Shown here: positions 31,940 to 64,000 of the stretch, piece after piece
Layout: each line of letters begins with the position of its first letter
How positions within the stretch are numbered: position 1 is the first letter of the stretch
Assembly: GCA_943735955.1 (NCBI GenBank)
Contig: OX030962.1
Coordinates: 3,824,739-3,888,738 of the forward strand
Source: Piscicola geometra
Taxonomy: Eukaryota > Annelida > Clitellata > Hirudinida > Piscicolidae
Length of the DNA stretch: 64,000 nucleotides
Direction: 5' to 3'
Position numbers and translations under genes: made by a program
The notes under the pieces: model-generated
Told to the model about the DNA's origin: nothing
The model's input: the letters and a program-made list of their open reading frames with translations, nothing else
Database searches by the model: none

Positions 31940-32325
31940 CTGTGGTGGTGTGGTGTGGTTGTGTGTAGTTGTGTGGTGGTGTGATGTGGTTGTGTAGTTG
32001 TGTGGTGGTGTGGTTTGGTTGTGTAGTTGTGTGGTGGTGTGATGTGGTTGTGTGTAGTTGTGTGGTGGTGTGATGTGGTTGTGTAGTTGTGTGGTGGTGT
32101 GATGTGGTTGTGTGTAGTTATGTGGTGGTGTGATGTGGTTGTGTAGTTGTGTGGTGGTGTGGTTTGGTTGTGTAGTTGTGTGGTGGTGTGGTGCGGTTGA
32201 GTGTAGTTGTGTGGTGGTGTGGTGCAGTTGTGTGTGGTTGTGTAGTTGTGTGGTGGTGTGGTGCGGTTGTGTAGTTGTGTGGTGGTGTGGTTTGGTTGTG
32301 TAGTTGTGTGGTTCGGGTAGTTGTG
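31940..32325. repeat. GTTGTGTGGTGGTGTG minisatellite
   Basis: About 13 units of 25-30 bp (GTTGTGTAGTTGTGTGGTGG then TGTGATGTG or variants) lie between the kinesin 3' end and the first ZW10 exon seen. The sense strand is C/A-rich and the array ends about 40 bp before the acceptor at 31901. Confidence 0.95.
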
Positions 32326-32388
32326 TAATGCATTATATTATATGATCTGGAAAAACAACGATTTTTAAATGTAGGATGGGGTGGGTTG

Positions 32389-53933
<21,545 letters not shown>

Positions 53934-54850
53934 TTAAAAAGAAAGCATTTAAACTCAAAATTAACTTTTATATTTCACTCTCTGTTGCATCTACCTCCAT
54001 CAGATCCAGGTCGATCTGCAAACCAACCAACGAATAGTAGAATGGGATGGAGTATAAAAATAAATTTGTGTTAAAAATATTTTCATACTTTATTTCAGTA
54101 TGGGATCTCATTATAAATAAAATATAATATATGATATATATGGGGTTCTCTTTAATAATTATCGGAAAACTAATTAAGAAGTATTAATATATATTATATA
54201 CTATATAGTAAATAGTATATAGTATATATTCTATATACTCTATCTATTGTAATCATAGATATCCTACAAACAACAAGTAGTATATTTTTTGTTTTTGTTT
54301 TTAAGTTAAAATAATTTCAAAAATGTGTTCTTTTAATCTAAAAGCGTTACAAAGCACGTGTATTACAGGAAAAAATTACTTTCAGACCCGCTAAAAGTGC
54401 ATCTTTTAGATGTACCACAGACAATTCCATTGTTTATCGGAATCTTGTGTGCCTGTGTGAGTTTCTTTTTTGTTTGCACATCTTTTTAGTAGCAAAAAGC
54501 ATAATTTTACAGCTTGCAATAATTATTATTGTGTTAGTAAATTGATTGGTTTTGTGATTTTCATAATATTCTAGATGTTTATCGGGGAAAACAGGCTATG
54601 ATAATTATATAGAGTTTTTATTCAATTAATAAATAATAAATATTCAAAATAAAAGTTAAAATTTAATATTAAAATTGTCATTCTTATGCAATAGAACTCT
54701 GAAAATATTAGTCACGATTAATCTAGAATAAAATTGCGATAAAAAACTCAAAGTACTGAAAAAATATCTACAAAAATAGATAAACCTTGAAAATTAAACT
54801 CAGATGCAATAATTCAGATTAAAAGTGCTCAAAAATATTGACTTGGACAC
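53934..54850. promoter_or_regulatory. Shared intergenic region between divergent genes
   Basis: The kinesin ATG (53933, minus) and the first polyhomeotic exon seen (54851, plus) are 917 bp apart and point away from each other. The sequence is AT-rich with ATATATAGTATA-type runs near 54190-54245. It presumably contains both 5' UTRs and promoters. No specific element is certain. Confidence 0.45.
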
Positions 54851-56828
54851 ATGGAAATGAACTCATCAAGTGGAGGTGTGGCCGAATTGCATGCCGGCTC
54901 CATGATCTCCACAACATCTGCACCAACCACCCACCACACAACTTCACTCCCTTCCAACATTTCAATGCTTCCAAACATCAACTACCCCGTAAGTTACAGG
55001 GCCTGTAACTCTTTGAATTTATCTGAAATATTTAAAATGCGTTCTTAAGATTTAAAAAAAGCGCTATATAAATATATTTGATTGATTGAATGATTGATTG
55101 AAAAGTATTACTAACATATTTTATTACTCTATTTTAGTTGTCTGTTCCGCAGACTGGTTTGTTGCCACAACAACCTCAACAAATACCCCAACAATTTCAA
55201 CAACTACAACTCTATCAACAAATGCTCATGCAGAACCAGGCTCTCAAACAAGGTACATCTAATAAAAATAATTTTAAAATTCTCAAATTGGAAGAAAAGT
55301 TTTTAATTAAAAAGATATAAAAAACCTATTTTGTAAATTTGAAACTAAAATAGCAAAATACCATACTATCCAGGCCAGAGCAACCCACTTCTCCAAACAA
55401 ATCCACAACAACAACAACAAATACACATGCAACAACTCTTTCAACTACAACAGTACCTGATGCTTCAAGGTTTAAAAGTTCATTTTTGAACTGATTAAAA
55501 TAAATAAGAAAAGCTTAATGTATTAATTGAGATCAATTGTATTTTAAATTGATTTATTAATATTAGTTATATTTTAAATTAATTTATTAATATTAGTTAT
55601 ATTTTAAATCGATTTATTAATATTAGTTATTTTTTAAATTTATTCATGAAGTTTTATTATACTTTCTATCATGACATTTAAAATAATTCTATTGCAGCAT
55701 TTCAGCAACACCAGCAGTCAATTGCAACAACAGCAACAGCTAATCGCAACTTGCAGACAACACCCGCAGCAACAACAACCTTAGCAACAACAACCAACAC
55801 AACAAGCATCAACTCTCTTCAGAACAACAACAACAACAACATCACTAGCAATGCTCCACCACCACCAACAACAACCACAACAACACTCAAGCCAAACAAT
55901 GGCACACAAGACACTTTAAGAATGTCTTTACTACCACAACACTACCTCAACAACAACAACATCATGTTGACCCAACTACCATTCCAACAGCAACAACAAC
56001 AACAACAATTGGCCTACCTATCTCAACTGGCACAACAACAAAAGTTCTACCCCACATCCACTCAAGCCAACTACAACAACAACAAACCACCCTCATCACA
56101 CCCCCTTTTTCTTGGTTAGTATTTCAATAATTTTTTTTGTTTAATTTCAAAAAGTATCAAATAAATGTTTACACATTTATATACCACTGAAACAACCATC
56201 CCCTTTTTTAGGTAACTTCACACAACAACCAACGCCACAGCAACTACTCCTCCTACAACAACAACAACAACCGATGCCTATTTTGCAACAACTACACTTG
56301 CAACAAATGCAACAAAGCATGTCTTCTCTGCAGCAACAACAACAACTCAAGCAACAACATCTCTTTCAACAATACCAGCCCATTGCCCCTAGAATAAATG
56401 GCATCAACAACAACAATAACAACAACAACCATAATAATAATATTGATAATGATCCTGACGCAGCTAAAACTCTCCTTTCAAGTATTATAATTTATAAAAA
56501 ATTATTATTATCATTAAATTTTTTTATTATCATTAAAAATTATTATTATCATTAAAAATTATTATTATCATTAAAAATTATTATTATCAATAAAAATTAT
56601 CATTATCATTAAAAATTATTATTATCATTAAAAATTATTATTATTATTAAAAATTATTATTATCATTAAAAATTATTATTATCAATAAACATTATTATTA
56701 TCATTAAAAATTATTATTATCATTAAAAATTATTATTATCATTAAAAATTATTATTATCATTAAAAATTATTATTATCATTAAAAATTATTATCATTAAA
56801 AGTATTTAATTAAAACAAAACTCTCTCT

Positions 56829-56899
<71 letters not shown>

Positions 56900-59800
56900 A
56901 CGTTCATAGATACAAGTAACGGCAACATCACCTCACCACCCCCACCCAACACCACCAGCCACTCCAATACTGTTACCTCTTCCAGGATCATTACCATCTC
57001 TCCCATTCCCAGCAACAACCTTAATCAAAACAACCTCAATAACAATAATAACTCCACAGAATACAATCATAGATTAGTCGCCAACAAAAACAACAACAAC
57101 CAAGTAACAAACATCAACAGCAACAACTACCATAACAACAACCAATTTGCAAACAACAACGACAATGACGTCATGGCTGACAGGCGCGTAGCAACCGTCA
57201 AGCCGTACAACATAGTGACGCACATCATCGAAGGCTTCGTCATCCAAGAAGGACCCGAACCATTTCCTGTTCGTCGCTAGGGGCATTTGGTGTATTTGTT
57301 GTCTTTGGGGCATTTTTTAAATTATGAAAAAGCGCTATATAATTTATAATTGTTTTAGCGCCCACTTTGTAATCACCCTATTTATATAACTATAATTTCT
57401 TTCATCCTCATCATTACCTCCACCTTCCTTATCTTCAACTTAATCATTATCATCACCGTCATCATTACCAGAATCATAATCATCACATCCATCATGATCA
57501 TCATCATCACCCATCCAGATCCAAAACAGCATGCATCTGAACGACTATTTTAAGTCGGAAGATGAAGGAGGAGGTGAAGAAGAAGAAGAAGATGACGACG
57601 ATGATGATAATGATGCCAAATCAAACTGTATAACTGACGATGAAGATGTTGCCTACAAAAACAAAAACAACACCGTTGCTAAGGAAGCAGTGGCGTCGCT
57701 TGAAGGAGCTGCTGTGGTGGGTGCTGCTAAGGGGGGTGGTCATGATGATGATGACGTCGTGGCTGGTGGTGGTGAAGGTGTAGTGGTTGCGAGGAGTGGT
57801 GTGGTGGCTGGAGATGTGAAGAAGTGCCACTTCTGTGGCTGCGACTTTTTAGCTAGGACCAAGGTGGGTGGTGCTGATGATGATGATGATGATGGTTGAT
57901 CATCGTACCACGACCACTATCCAGACTAACACTTTTATCATCGTTACTATCATCACCATCTACTAGAATATGATAGTCACTATTATCACCATTTACTAGA
58001 ATATGATAGTCACTATTATCACCACCTACTAGAATATGATAGTTATAATTATCACCATCTACTAGAATATGATAGTCACTATTATCACCACCTACTAGAA
58101 TATGATAGTCACTATTATCACCACCTACTAGAATATGATAGTCACTATTATCACCACCTACTAGAATATGATAGTCACTATTATCACCACCTACTAGAAT
58201 ATGATAGTCACTATTATCACCACCTACTAGAATATGATAGTCACTATCATCACCACCTACTAGAATATGATAGTCACTATTATCACCACCTACTAGAATA
58301 TGATAGTCACTATTATCACCACCTACTAGAATATGATAGTCACTATTATCACCACCTACTAGAATATGATAGTCACTATTATCACCACCTACTAGAATAT
58401 GATAGTCACTATTATCACCACCTACTAGAATATGATAGTCACTATTATCACCACCTACTAGAATATGATAGTTATAATTATCACCACCTACTAGAATATG
58501 ATAGTCACTATTATCTAGAATATGATAGTTACTACTATCACCACCTACTAGAATATGATAGTCACTATCATCACCACCTACTAGAATATGATAGTCACTA
58601 TTATCACCACCTACTAGAATATGATAGTCACTATTATCACCACCTACTAGAATATGATAGTCACTATTATCACCATCTACTAGAATATGATAGTCACTAT
58701 TATCACCACCTACTAGAATATGATAGTCACTATTATCACCACCTACTAGAATATGATAGTCACTATTATCACCACCTACTAGAATATGATAGTCACTATC
58801 ATCACCACCTACTAGAATATGATAGTCACTATTATCACCACCTACTAGAATATGATAGTCACTATTATCTAGAATATGATAGTTACTACTATCACCACCT
58901 ACTAGAATATGATAGTCACTATTATCACCATCTACTAGAATATGATAGTTATAATTATCACCATCTACATGAATATGATAGTTATAATTATCACCATCTA
59001 CTAGAATATGATAGTTATAATTATCATCATCTACTAGAATATGATAGTTATAATTATCATCATCTACTAGAATATGATAGTTATAATTATCATCATCTAC
59101 TAGAATATGATAGTTATAATTATCATCATCTACTAGAATATGATAGTTATAATTATCACCATCTACTAGAATATGATAGTCACTATCATCACCACCTACT
59201 AGAATATGATAGTCACTATCATCACCACCTACTAGAATATGATAGTCACTATTATCACCACCTACTAGAATATGATAGTTATAATTATCACCATCTACTA
59301 GAATATGATAGTCACTATCATCACCATCTACTAGAATATGATAGTTATAATTATCACCATCTACTAGAATATGATAGTCACTATCATCACCACCTACTAG
59401 AATATGATAGTCACCATCATCACCATCTACTAGAATATGATAGTCACTATCATCTTATCATCGAATCATCGTCATCATCATCACTTCTACCATCATCATC
59501 ACTACCACCACCACCACCATCATCATCACTACCACCATCATCATCAACATCACAGATCAGCAAATACTGCTCTTTCTCTTGCAACCGCAAAAACTCGGTA
59601 TCCAAGCGTTGGAATGGCGTTGGCAAGGCAACGGGTGGTGTCCAGGAGAAGAAGGTGGATGGAAGGAAGAGCAAAAATAAAAAGAATAAGTTGGACGCTA
59701 TATCATCTGATCAGCTAACTACTCAAGTAGATCTAGGTCAGCTGCAACAACAACAACAACAATTATTGAGTCAGCCGCAACCACATATGTATCAAGTAGG

Positions 59801-61097
59801 AAGTGGACAACAACCACAACAACAACAAAACTTGCAGACAGCATATTCATTCCAACAACAACGTTCATCCATTCAGTCACCCACGCAACTACAACAACAA
59901 CAACATCAATTTTATGAACAACAACACATATACCAGCAACAACAACAATTTCAACAACAACAACTCTTGCCACAACAACTCCAACTGCAACAACAGTATC
60001 AACAACAACAACAACTGCAGCAACAAAATCTATTACAACAGCAGCAACAAATATTTCAAAATAATATACTACAACCACATCAACAAAATTTCCCACAACA
60101 TCAACAACCACAACAACAAGGATACCCACAACAAACTTTCCCACAACAACAACAACAAGGATACCCACATCTACAACAACAACTTTTACAGCAACAACAA
60201 CATCAACAATACTCCACAACAACTTCTCCAAAGTTTGAAGAACCAGATCTGGTTATCATCGGTGATGACAAAGATTTCATTAACAACAACATCAATGATT
60301 ACAACAACAACAACAACAACGACGATCACATCAACAACAACAACAGCGACAATCTCAGTCCCAACATCTCCGTCAACAACACAGATGTTGCCAGTTGGAA
60401 CGTCAGGCATTTATTTATATATGCAATTTATCATTTAAACAATTAATAATTATCATCATTATTCCCATCACCTTCGTAGTCACCAGAATATCACCATTAT
60501 CAACCCCCACCAATCATATCATCATCTCTATCACCTTCACCACCACCACAACATCATCACCACCCCAATCATATCACAGATCACATCATCATTATAATTT
60601 TCGTCACCATCATCATCATCATCACCACCACAACATCTTCACCACCACAACATCATCACCACCCCAATCATATCACAGATCACATCATGATTATAATTTT
60701 CGTCACCATCATCGTCATCATCACCACCACAACATCTTCACCACCACCACATCATCATCATCACCATCATCACAACATCTTCACCACCACCACATCATCA
60801 TCATCGTCACCATCATCATCTTCACCATCAGCATCCTCTCCAACCACACCACGCACCAACCACACACAGGTGTCAGACGTGCACAGCTTCATCAGTCGCC
60901 TCAGCGGATGCGCCTCTTACGCAGACGACTTCCAACGGCAGGAGATCGACGGACAGGCGCTGATGCTCCTATCGGAAGACCTCCTGATGACCGGCTTGAA
61001 CGTCAAGCTGGGACCCGCGCTCAAGATATGCAGTAACATAAGGGCATTGCGGAACCAGCATTCGAATGGTAGCAGTGGTACTGGTGGGGGTTGCTAG
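54851..61097 (+). CDS. ph: Polyhomeotic-like Polycomb protein (PHC)
   Basis: Nine exons join in phase from ATG at 54851 to TAG at 61097, predicting 941 residues: 54851-54988, 55138-55252, 55374-55469, 55698-56114, 56212-56481, 56898-57268, 57519-57863, 59556-60401 and 60870-61097. Order: Gln-rich region, HD1 motif (THIIEGFVIQEGPEPFP), acidic linker, FCS zinc finger split by an intron (CHFCG ... KYCSFSC), a second long Gln-rich region, then a C-terminal SAM domain. This order defines polyhomeotic/PHC proteins, subunits of canonical PRC1. There the SAM polymer clusters chromatin, HD1 contacts partners and FCS binds nucleic acid. Additional 5' exons may exist. It is divergent from the kinesin gene. 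A 1.5-kb 33-bp minisatellite fills the FCS intron. Confidence 0.93.
54992..55112 (+). mobile_element. LINE 3'-end fragment in first ph intron
   Basis: AAAGCGCTATATAAATATAT followed by TTGATTGATTGAATGATTGA matches the 3' end and tail repeat of the LINE at 8160-10180. Only about 100 bp remain. It lies immediately after the first ph donor. Confidence 0.7.
56490..56897. repeat. ATTATTATCATTAAAA minisatellite and (CA)n
   Basis: About 16 units of 18-19 bp (AAAAATTATTATTATCATT) are followed by a (CA)n run at 56829-56896 that runs directly into the CAG acceptor of ph exon 56898-57268. Together they fill the intron. Confidence 0.97.
56898..57268 (+). CDS. ph: ph exon with HD1 motif
   Basis: The exon starts STFIDTSNGNITSPPPPN, passes Asn-rich sequence and ends MADRRVATVKPYNIVTHIIE and GFVIQEGPEPFP. 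The last 24 residues are the homology domain 1 of polyhomeotic/PHC proteins (human PHC 'LTHVIEGFVIQEGAEPFPV'). The donor is GTTCGT; reading on instead would give VRR and a stop. The next acceptor (57519) is in phase 0. Confidence 0.9.
57310..57372 (+). mobile_element. GCGCTATATAA LINE/SINE tail fragment
   Basis: AAAAAGCGCTATATAATTTA shortly after the HD1 exon matches the retroposon 3' tail found elsewhere in the window. Only the tail is recognisable. Confidence 0.45.
57519..57863 (+). CDS. ph: ph exon: acidic linker and first half of FCS finger
   Basis: 115 codons begin IQNSMHLNDYFKSEDEGGGE, continue with Glu/Asp- and Gly/Val-rich sequence and end DVKKCHFCGCDFLARTK. CHFCG supplies the first two zinc ligands of the FCS finger. 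The donor is GTGGGT. The following exon begins ISKYCSFSCNRKNSVSKRWN and supplies the other two. Confidence 0.88.
57955..59455. repeat. 33-bp minisatellite in ph intron
   Basis: About 45 units of 33 bp (ACTAGAATATGATAGTCACT then ATTATCACCACCT) fill the FCS-splitting intron. Many units contain the near-palindrome ATGATAGT-C-ACTATCAT. Two shortened units (near 58515 and 58870) lack the CACCACCTAC part. A block at about 58935-59170 is enriched for a GTTATAATTATCATC variant. Confidence 0.97.
59556..60401 (+). CDS. ph: ph exon: FCS second half and Gln-rich region
   Basis: 282 codons begin ISKYCSFSCNRKNSVSKRWN (zinc ligands CSFSC) and pass a Lys-rich stretch (RKSKNKKNKLDA). About 140 residues of Gln-rich sequence and an Asp/Asn-rich linker follow, ending NTDVASWN just before the SAM domain. 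The acceptor is ATCACAG and the donor AAC|GTCAGG, both phase 0. Confidence 0.9.
60440..60868. repeat. (ATC)n/(CACCAC)n-rich ph intron
   Basis: It contains a direct duplication of about 90 bp (CCACCCCAATCATATCACAG and flanks, at about 60570 and 60660) within ATC/ACC microsatellite sequence. No coding role is apparent. Confidence 0.85.
60870..61097 (+). CDS. ph: ph terminal exon: SAM domain
   Basis: 75 codons encode VSDVHSFISRLSGCASYADD, FQRQEIDGQALMLLSEDLLM and GLNVKLGPALKICSNIRAL, then a short Gly/Ser tail and TAG. Joined to ...ASWN it gives the W-x-V-x-D-V start of SAM. The EIDGQALLLL and KLGPALKI segments are diagnostic of polyhomeotic/SCM-type polymerising SAM domains. The intron before it is CATCATCACC-rich. 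Confidence 0.95.
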   Translation: MSDVHSFISRLSGCASYADDFQRQEIDGQALMLLSEDLLMTGLNVKLGPALKICSNIRALRNQHSNGSSGTGGGC

Positions 61098-61690
61098 GTG
61101 GTGTGGCTGTTATTGCATTTGGTGGCGTTGGCTGCTTTGATTTGTTGTTTATTATTATTATTGTTCATTTTTATTCGTTCACCCAGTGTTGAGCGGTAGT
61201 TGCACGGATGTGCTGGGTGGTTTGGTTAGGGTGTTGTTGTTGAGTGGTTGTTTGGGTTGTTGGCTGGTGGTTGCTAGGGTTGTTGGGGTATTGTCGGTTG
61301 CTAGGGTGTTGCTGGGAGGATTTTGGGTAGATGCTGGGTGGTTGCTAGGGAGTAGGAAGGAGAGAGAAGAGTGGAATGTAAAGAGGGGTTGGTGGTGGAT
61401 TGAGAGATGGTTGACGATGTATTCTTCGCATTTTCAAGGTTTATTATGTACTTGTGCATTAGAAGACATTTGATTTATATTAATTATTCATCAGCTTCAC
61501 AATTTTCATAATTATCATCATCATCATCATGACCATGACCATCATCATCAGCATCCCCATCTCAAAAGATGTAAATCATTGATTTCACCAGATACTCGGA
61601 TAATGGGTACAAGCATTGATATTATATTTGTCAAGACTTCAAATAAATTCTACACAATTCTACAAATTTCAATAACATTATTGTGCATTT
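61098..61690. other. ph 3' flank
   Basis: The first 350 bp are GTTG-rich (GTTGCTAGGGTGTTG units) and then AT-rich. There is no clear poly(A) signal before TTTATATTAATTATT at 61470. Nothing coding is recognised. Confidence 0.5.
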
Positions 61691-61700
61691 TGTATATATG

Positions 61701-61769
<69 letters not shown>

Positions 61770-61800
61770 ATGTATGTATCTATCTATCTATCTATCTATC
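61690..61800. repeat. (TA)n(TG)n(TATG)n(TATC)n compound microsatellite
   Basis: Consecutive pure runs of TA, TG, TATG and TATC lie at the 3' tail of the LINE fragment on the right. Confidence 0.95.
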
Positions 61801-61945
61801 GGAGTATTTATATAGCGCCATTTATAAATCTCAATAGCGCTTTAAACATTACTTTCATGACAGTGAAAACGAATATGTTTTCAGCATATCATTAAACATC
61901 TTGACCGTTAAACCCGGCTGCCGCAATTGATTTGGCAGGCTGTAT
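61801..61945 (-). mobile_element. LINE 3' fragment
   Basis: On the minus strand SLPNQLRQPGLTVKMFNDML then KTYSFSLS* is a LINE RT C-terminus. It is followed by AAAGCGCTATTGAG, a second GCGCTATATAAATACT, and the (GATA)n tail at 61800-61782. It is 5' truncated to about 145 bp. Confidence 0.75.
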
Positions 61946-61949
61946 GTAT

Positions 61950-62340
61950 GTATGTATGTTTGGCAGGTTTCAATACAAAGTCTAGCTTCGATACAATACA
62001 ATACAAAACTTGAATACAAGTGAGTGAGCTGCGAAAAACGTTTCAGAAGGCAGTTTTGAATACTTAATTAAGGCGTAAAAAAGTCAACTATCTTGCCATA
62101 CTTTCAGGATCATCAACACCATCGTAATGGTTTATAAAAAAAATAAACATACAAGGCACACATACATCCCAAACACCAAACAATACAAAATGCATCAAAA
62201 ATGAGTAGTAAATGCTTTCGAGGATGGATATATCAGTGGTGTATGAGCTGAAGAGAAGTGCTGAATGCAATGAGGCATGATTTCAATGAGTGGTGTAAGA
62301 GAATTATACGATTTATGTTTTTATTAAAATATATTATTAT
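61950..62340. other. Non-coding stretch
   Basis: It has a short (TATG)n and an (ATACA)n run (61990-62010). The remainder is AT-rich with no recognised gene. Confidence 0.5.
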
Positions 62341-62775
62341 TATTATTAGTATTTTATTATTAGTATGCATATTGTATTTTAGTATATAATTATTATAAAG
62401 TATATTATATTATAGTACAGTGTATTATAGTACATTATATTAGAGTATATTATATTATAGTATATTATATAGTACATTATATTATATTATTATTGTATTA
62501 TTATAAGTAGTATATTATTATTGTATTATTATAAGTGGTATATTATTATTGTATTATTATAAGTGGTATATTATTATTGTATTATTATAAGTAGTATATT
62601 ATTATTTTATTATTATAAGTGGTATATTATTATTGTATTATTATAAGTGGTATATTATTATTGTATTATTATAAGTGGTATATTATTATTGTATTATTAT
62701 AAGTGGTATATTATTATTGTATTATTATAAGTGGTATATTATTATTGTATTATTATAAGTGGTATATTATTATTA
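62340..62775. repeat. 27-bp minisatellite TATTATTATAAGTGGTATAT
   Basis: About 11 near-identical 27-bp units (ATTATTGTATTATTATAAGT then GGTATAT) are preceded by degenerate TATATTATAGTA units. The array ends within 10 bp of the stop codon of the minus-strand gene at 62781. Confidence 0.96.
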
Positions 62776-62780
62776 ATATG

Positions 62781-63025
62781 TTAATTAATTTGGTGAGCAG
62801 CCTCTCTGAGACTCCTGTATCTTTGCTTCCGTCTCCTCTTCCTCCTCTCCTCCACACTACCCAAGCTCTCATTCTTCTTCTTATTTTCATTATTATTATT
62901 ATTTGATATATGATTATGATTATTACTATTAGTAGTAGTAGTATTAGTAGTAGTAGTAAAAGTATTAGTAGTAAGAGTATTAGTAGTAGTAGTAAAAGTA
63001 TTAGTAGTAGTAGTAGTAGTAGTAA

Positions 63026-63087
<62 letters not shown>

Positions 63088-63154
63088 AAAGTATTAGTAG
63101 TAAGAGTATTAGTAGTAGTAGTAAAAGTATTAGTAGTAGTAGTAGTAGTAGTAA

Positions 63155-63192
<38 letters not shown>

Positions 63193-64000
63193 TTTAGGTC
63201 CTCCGTATTCCTGTTAATAATATCATCATTATCACTGTTATAAATCAAAGTCCCATTAATATTCTTATCCTTGCTATTATTATTATTATTATTATTATTA
63301 TTATGTACGACATGAAGATCATTATCATCATTATTTCGTGCCATGACGTCATCATCGTTATCAAGCGTTCTACAGCTACATGAAGAATTTATACTTTCGG
63401 AACTATCCTCATCATCATCACTCACATCACCACCATCATCATCACTGTCATCACTTCCTCCATCATCATCATCACTACCACCATCACCATCATCATCTTC
63501 ACCAACTGATAAGATCTCGACATTATCTAGCAATGAGTAACTGATGGGTATATCGTCCTTTTTGATATCACTATCATCACCATCATCATCTTTAATAACA
63601 GTGTTATAATCTTTTGAATCATCATCATCACCATTCTTCTTTTTATGATTAGTATTATTATAAGTTGTATGACGTATAATATCATCATCATCATCATCAC
63701 CATCGCCATCTTTTATAACTATATTACTTTTGTTCATATTATTGCTTCCACCCATCAAACCACTACCACCACCAACACTATTATCATTACCACCACCAAC
63801 ACTATTATCACTACCAGCACCAACACTATTATCACTACCAGCACCAACACTTTTATCATTACCAACACCAACACTATTACCATTACCACCACCACCAACA
63901 CTATTATCATTACCACCACCAACACTATTATCATTACCACCACCAACAATATTATTACTACCACCACCAACACTATTATCATTACCACTACCACCAACAC
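62781..64000 (-). CDS. 3' part of an Asp/Asn/Thr-rich gene, off window edge
   Basis: One frame is open from the right edge to TAA at 62781-62783 (about 405 codons). It has four zones: a Gly/Asn/Asp/Ser/Val repeat (GGGNDNSV-type, about nine copies, 63770-64000), an acidic Asp-rich part (63400-63720), a poly-Thr part coded by an ACT microsatellite (62925-63195), and a basic C-terminus (SVEERRKRRRKQRYRSLREA then AHQIN). The last 30 residues look like genuine protein; the rest is low complexity. I do not recognise the family. It converges on ph. It could be one long terminal exon or several. Confidence 0.5.
62920..63195. repeat. (AGT)n array with internal duplication
   Basis: An AGT microsatellite has AAAAGTATT interruptions. 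The block containing AGTAAGAGTATT occurs twice (about 62967 and 63099), showing a 130-bp duplication inside the array. Confidence 0.93.

Noticed and set aside
57955..59455. Regular 33-bp repeats resembling a CRISPR array
   Set aside because: There are no unique spacers, the repeats are contiguous, and the context is an intron of an animal gene.

Overview
This is a stretch of animal nuclear genome. The evidence is spliced genes with GT-AG introns, metazoan-type proteins (a KIF16-class kinesin-3, ZW10, a polyhomeotic/PHC protein and LSM4), several non-LTR retrotransposons, tRNA-derived SINEs, hAT and mariner relics, and a very heavy load of micro- and minisatellites. Poly-Asn, poly-Asp and poly-Gln insertions inside conserved proteins, AT-rich unique DNA and L2/CR1-like LINEs suggest a lophotrochozoan invertebrate such as an annelid. 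That placement is a guess; nothing here fixes the species.

Layout. 0-2.7 kb: unrecognised or decayed ORFs around a perfect 74-bp palindrome. 2.7-11.4 kb: AT-rich repeats and a large inverted repeat (arms 5170-5837 and 10654-11329) whose loop holds a complete-looking LSM4 gene (+ strand) and a 5'-truncated L2/CR1-like LINE. 11.4-15.8 kb: a hAT MITE with an exact 8-bp target duplication, a fossil hAT transposase and a 0.5-kb (ACT)n array. 15.8-31.9 kb: ZW10 on the minus strand; one of its introns holds a 4.6-kb RNase H-bearing LINE that splits a (GTT)n array and itself carries a SINE. 32.4-53.9 kb: a 26-exon KIF16-like kinesin-3 on the minus strand, predicted at 1070 residues, directly upstream of ZW10 in the same direction. 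54.9-61.1 kb: a polyhomeotic-like gene on the plus strand, predicted at 941 residues with HD1, FCS zinc finger and SAM domain, divergent from the kinesin across about 0.9 kb. 62.8-64.0 kb: the 3' end of an Asp/Asn/Thr-rich gene on the minus strand, running off the window.

The most striking feature is the intron architecture of the kinesin and ZW10 genes. Most introns contain a private minisatellite, different in each intron, that abuts a splice site. Arrays touching 5' splice sites are G-rich on the sense strand, and some have units that re-create the donor sequence. Arrays touching 3' splice sites are C/A-rich and G-poor on the sense strand. In ZW10 the last array appears to be translated, because no GT-AG splice across it keeps the reading frame. 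Exon boundaries below were read by eye from splice consensus, phase agreement and remembered protein families; no alignment or transcript was available.
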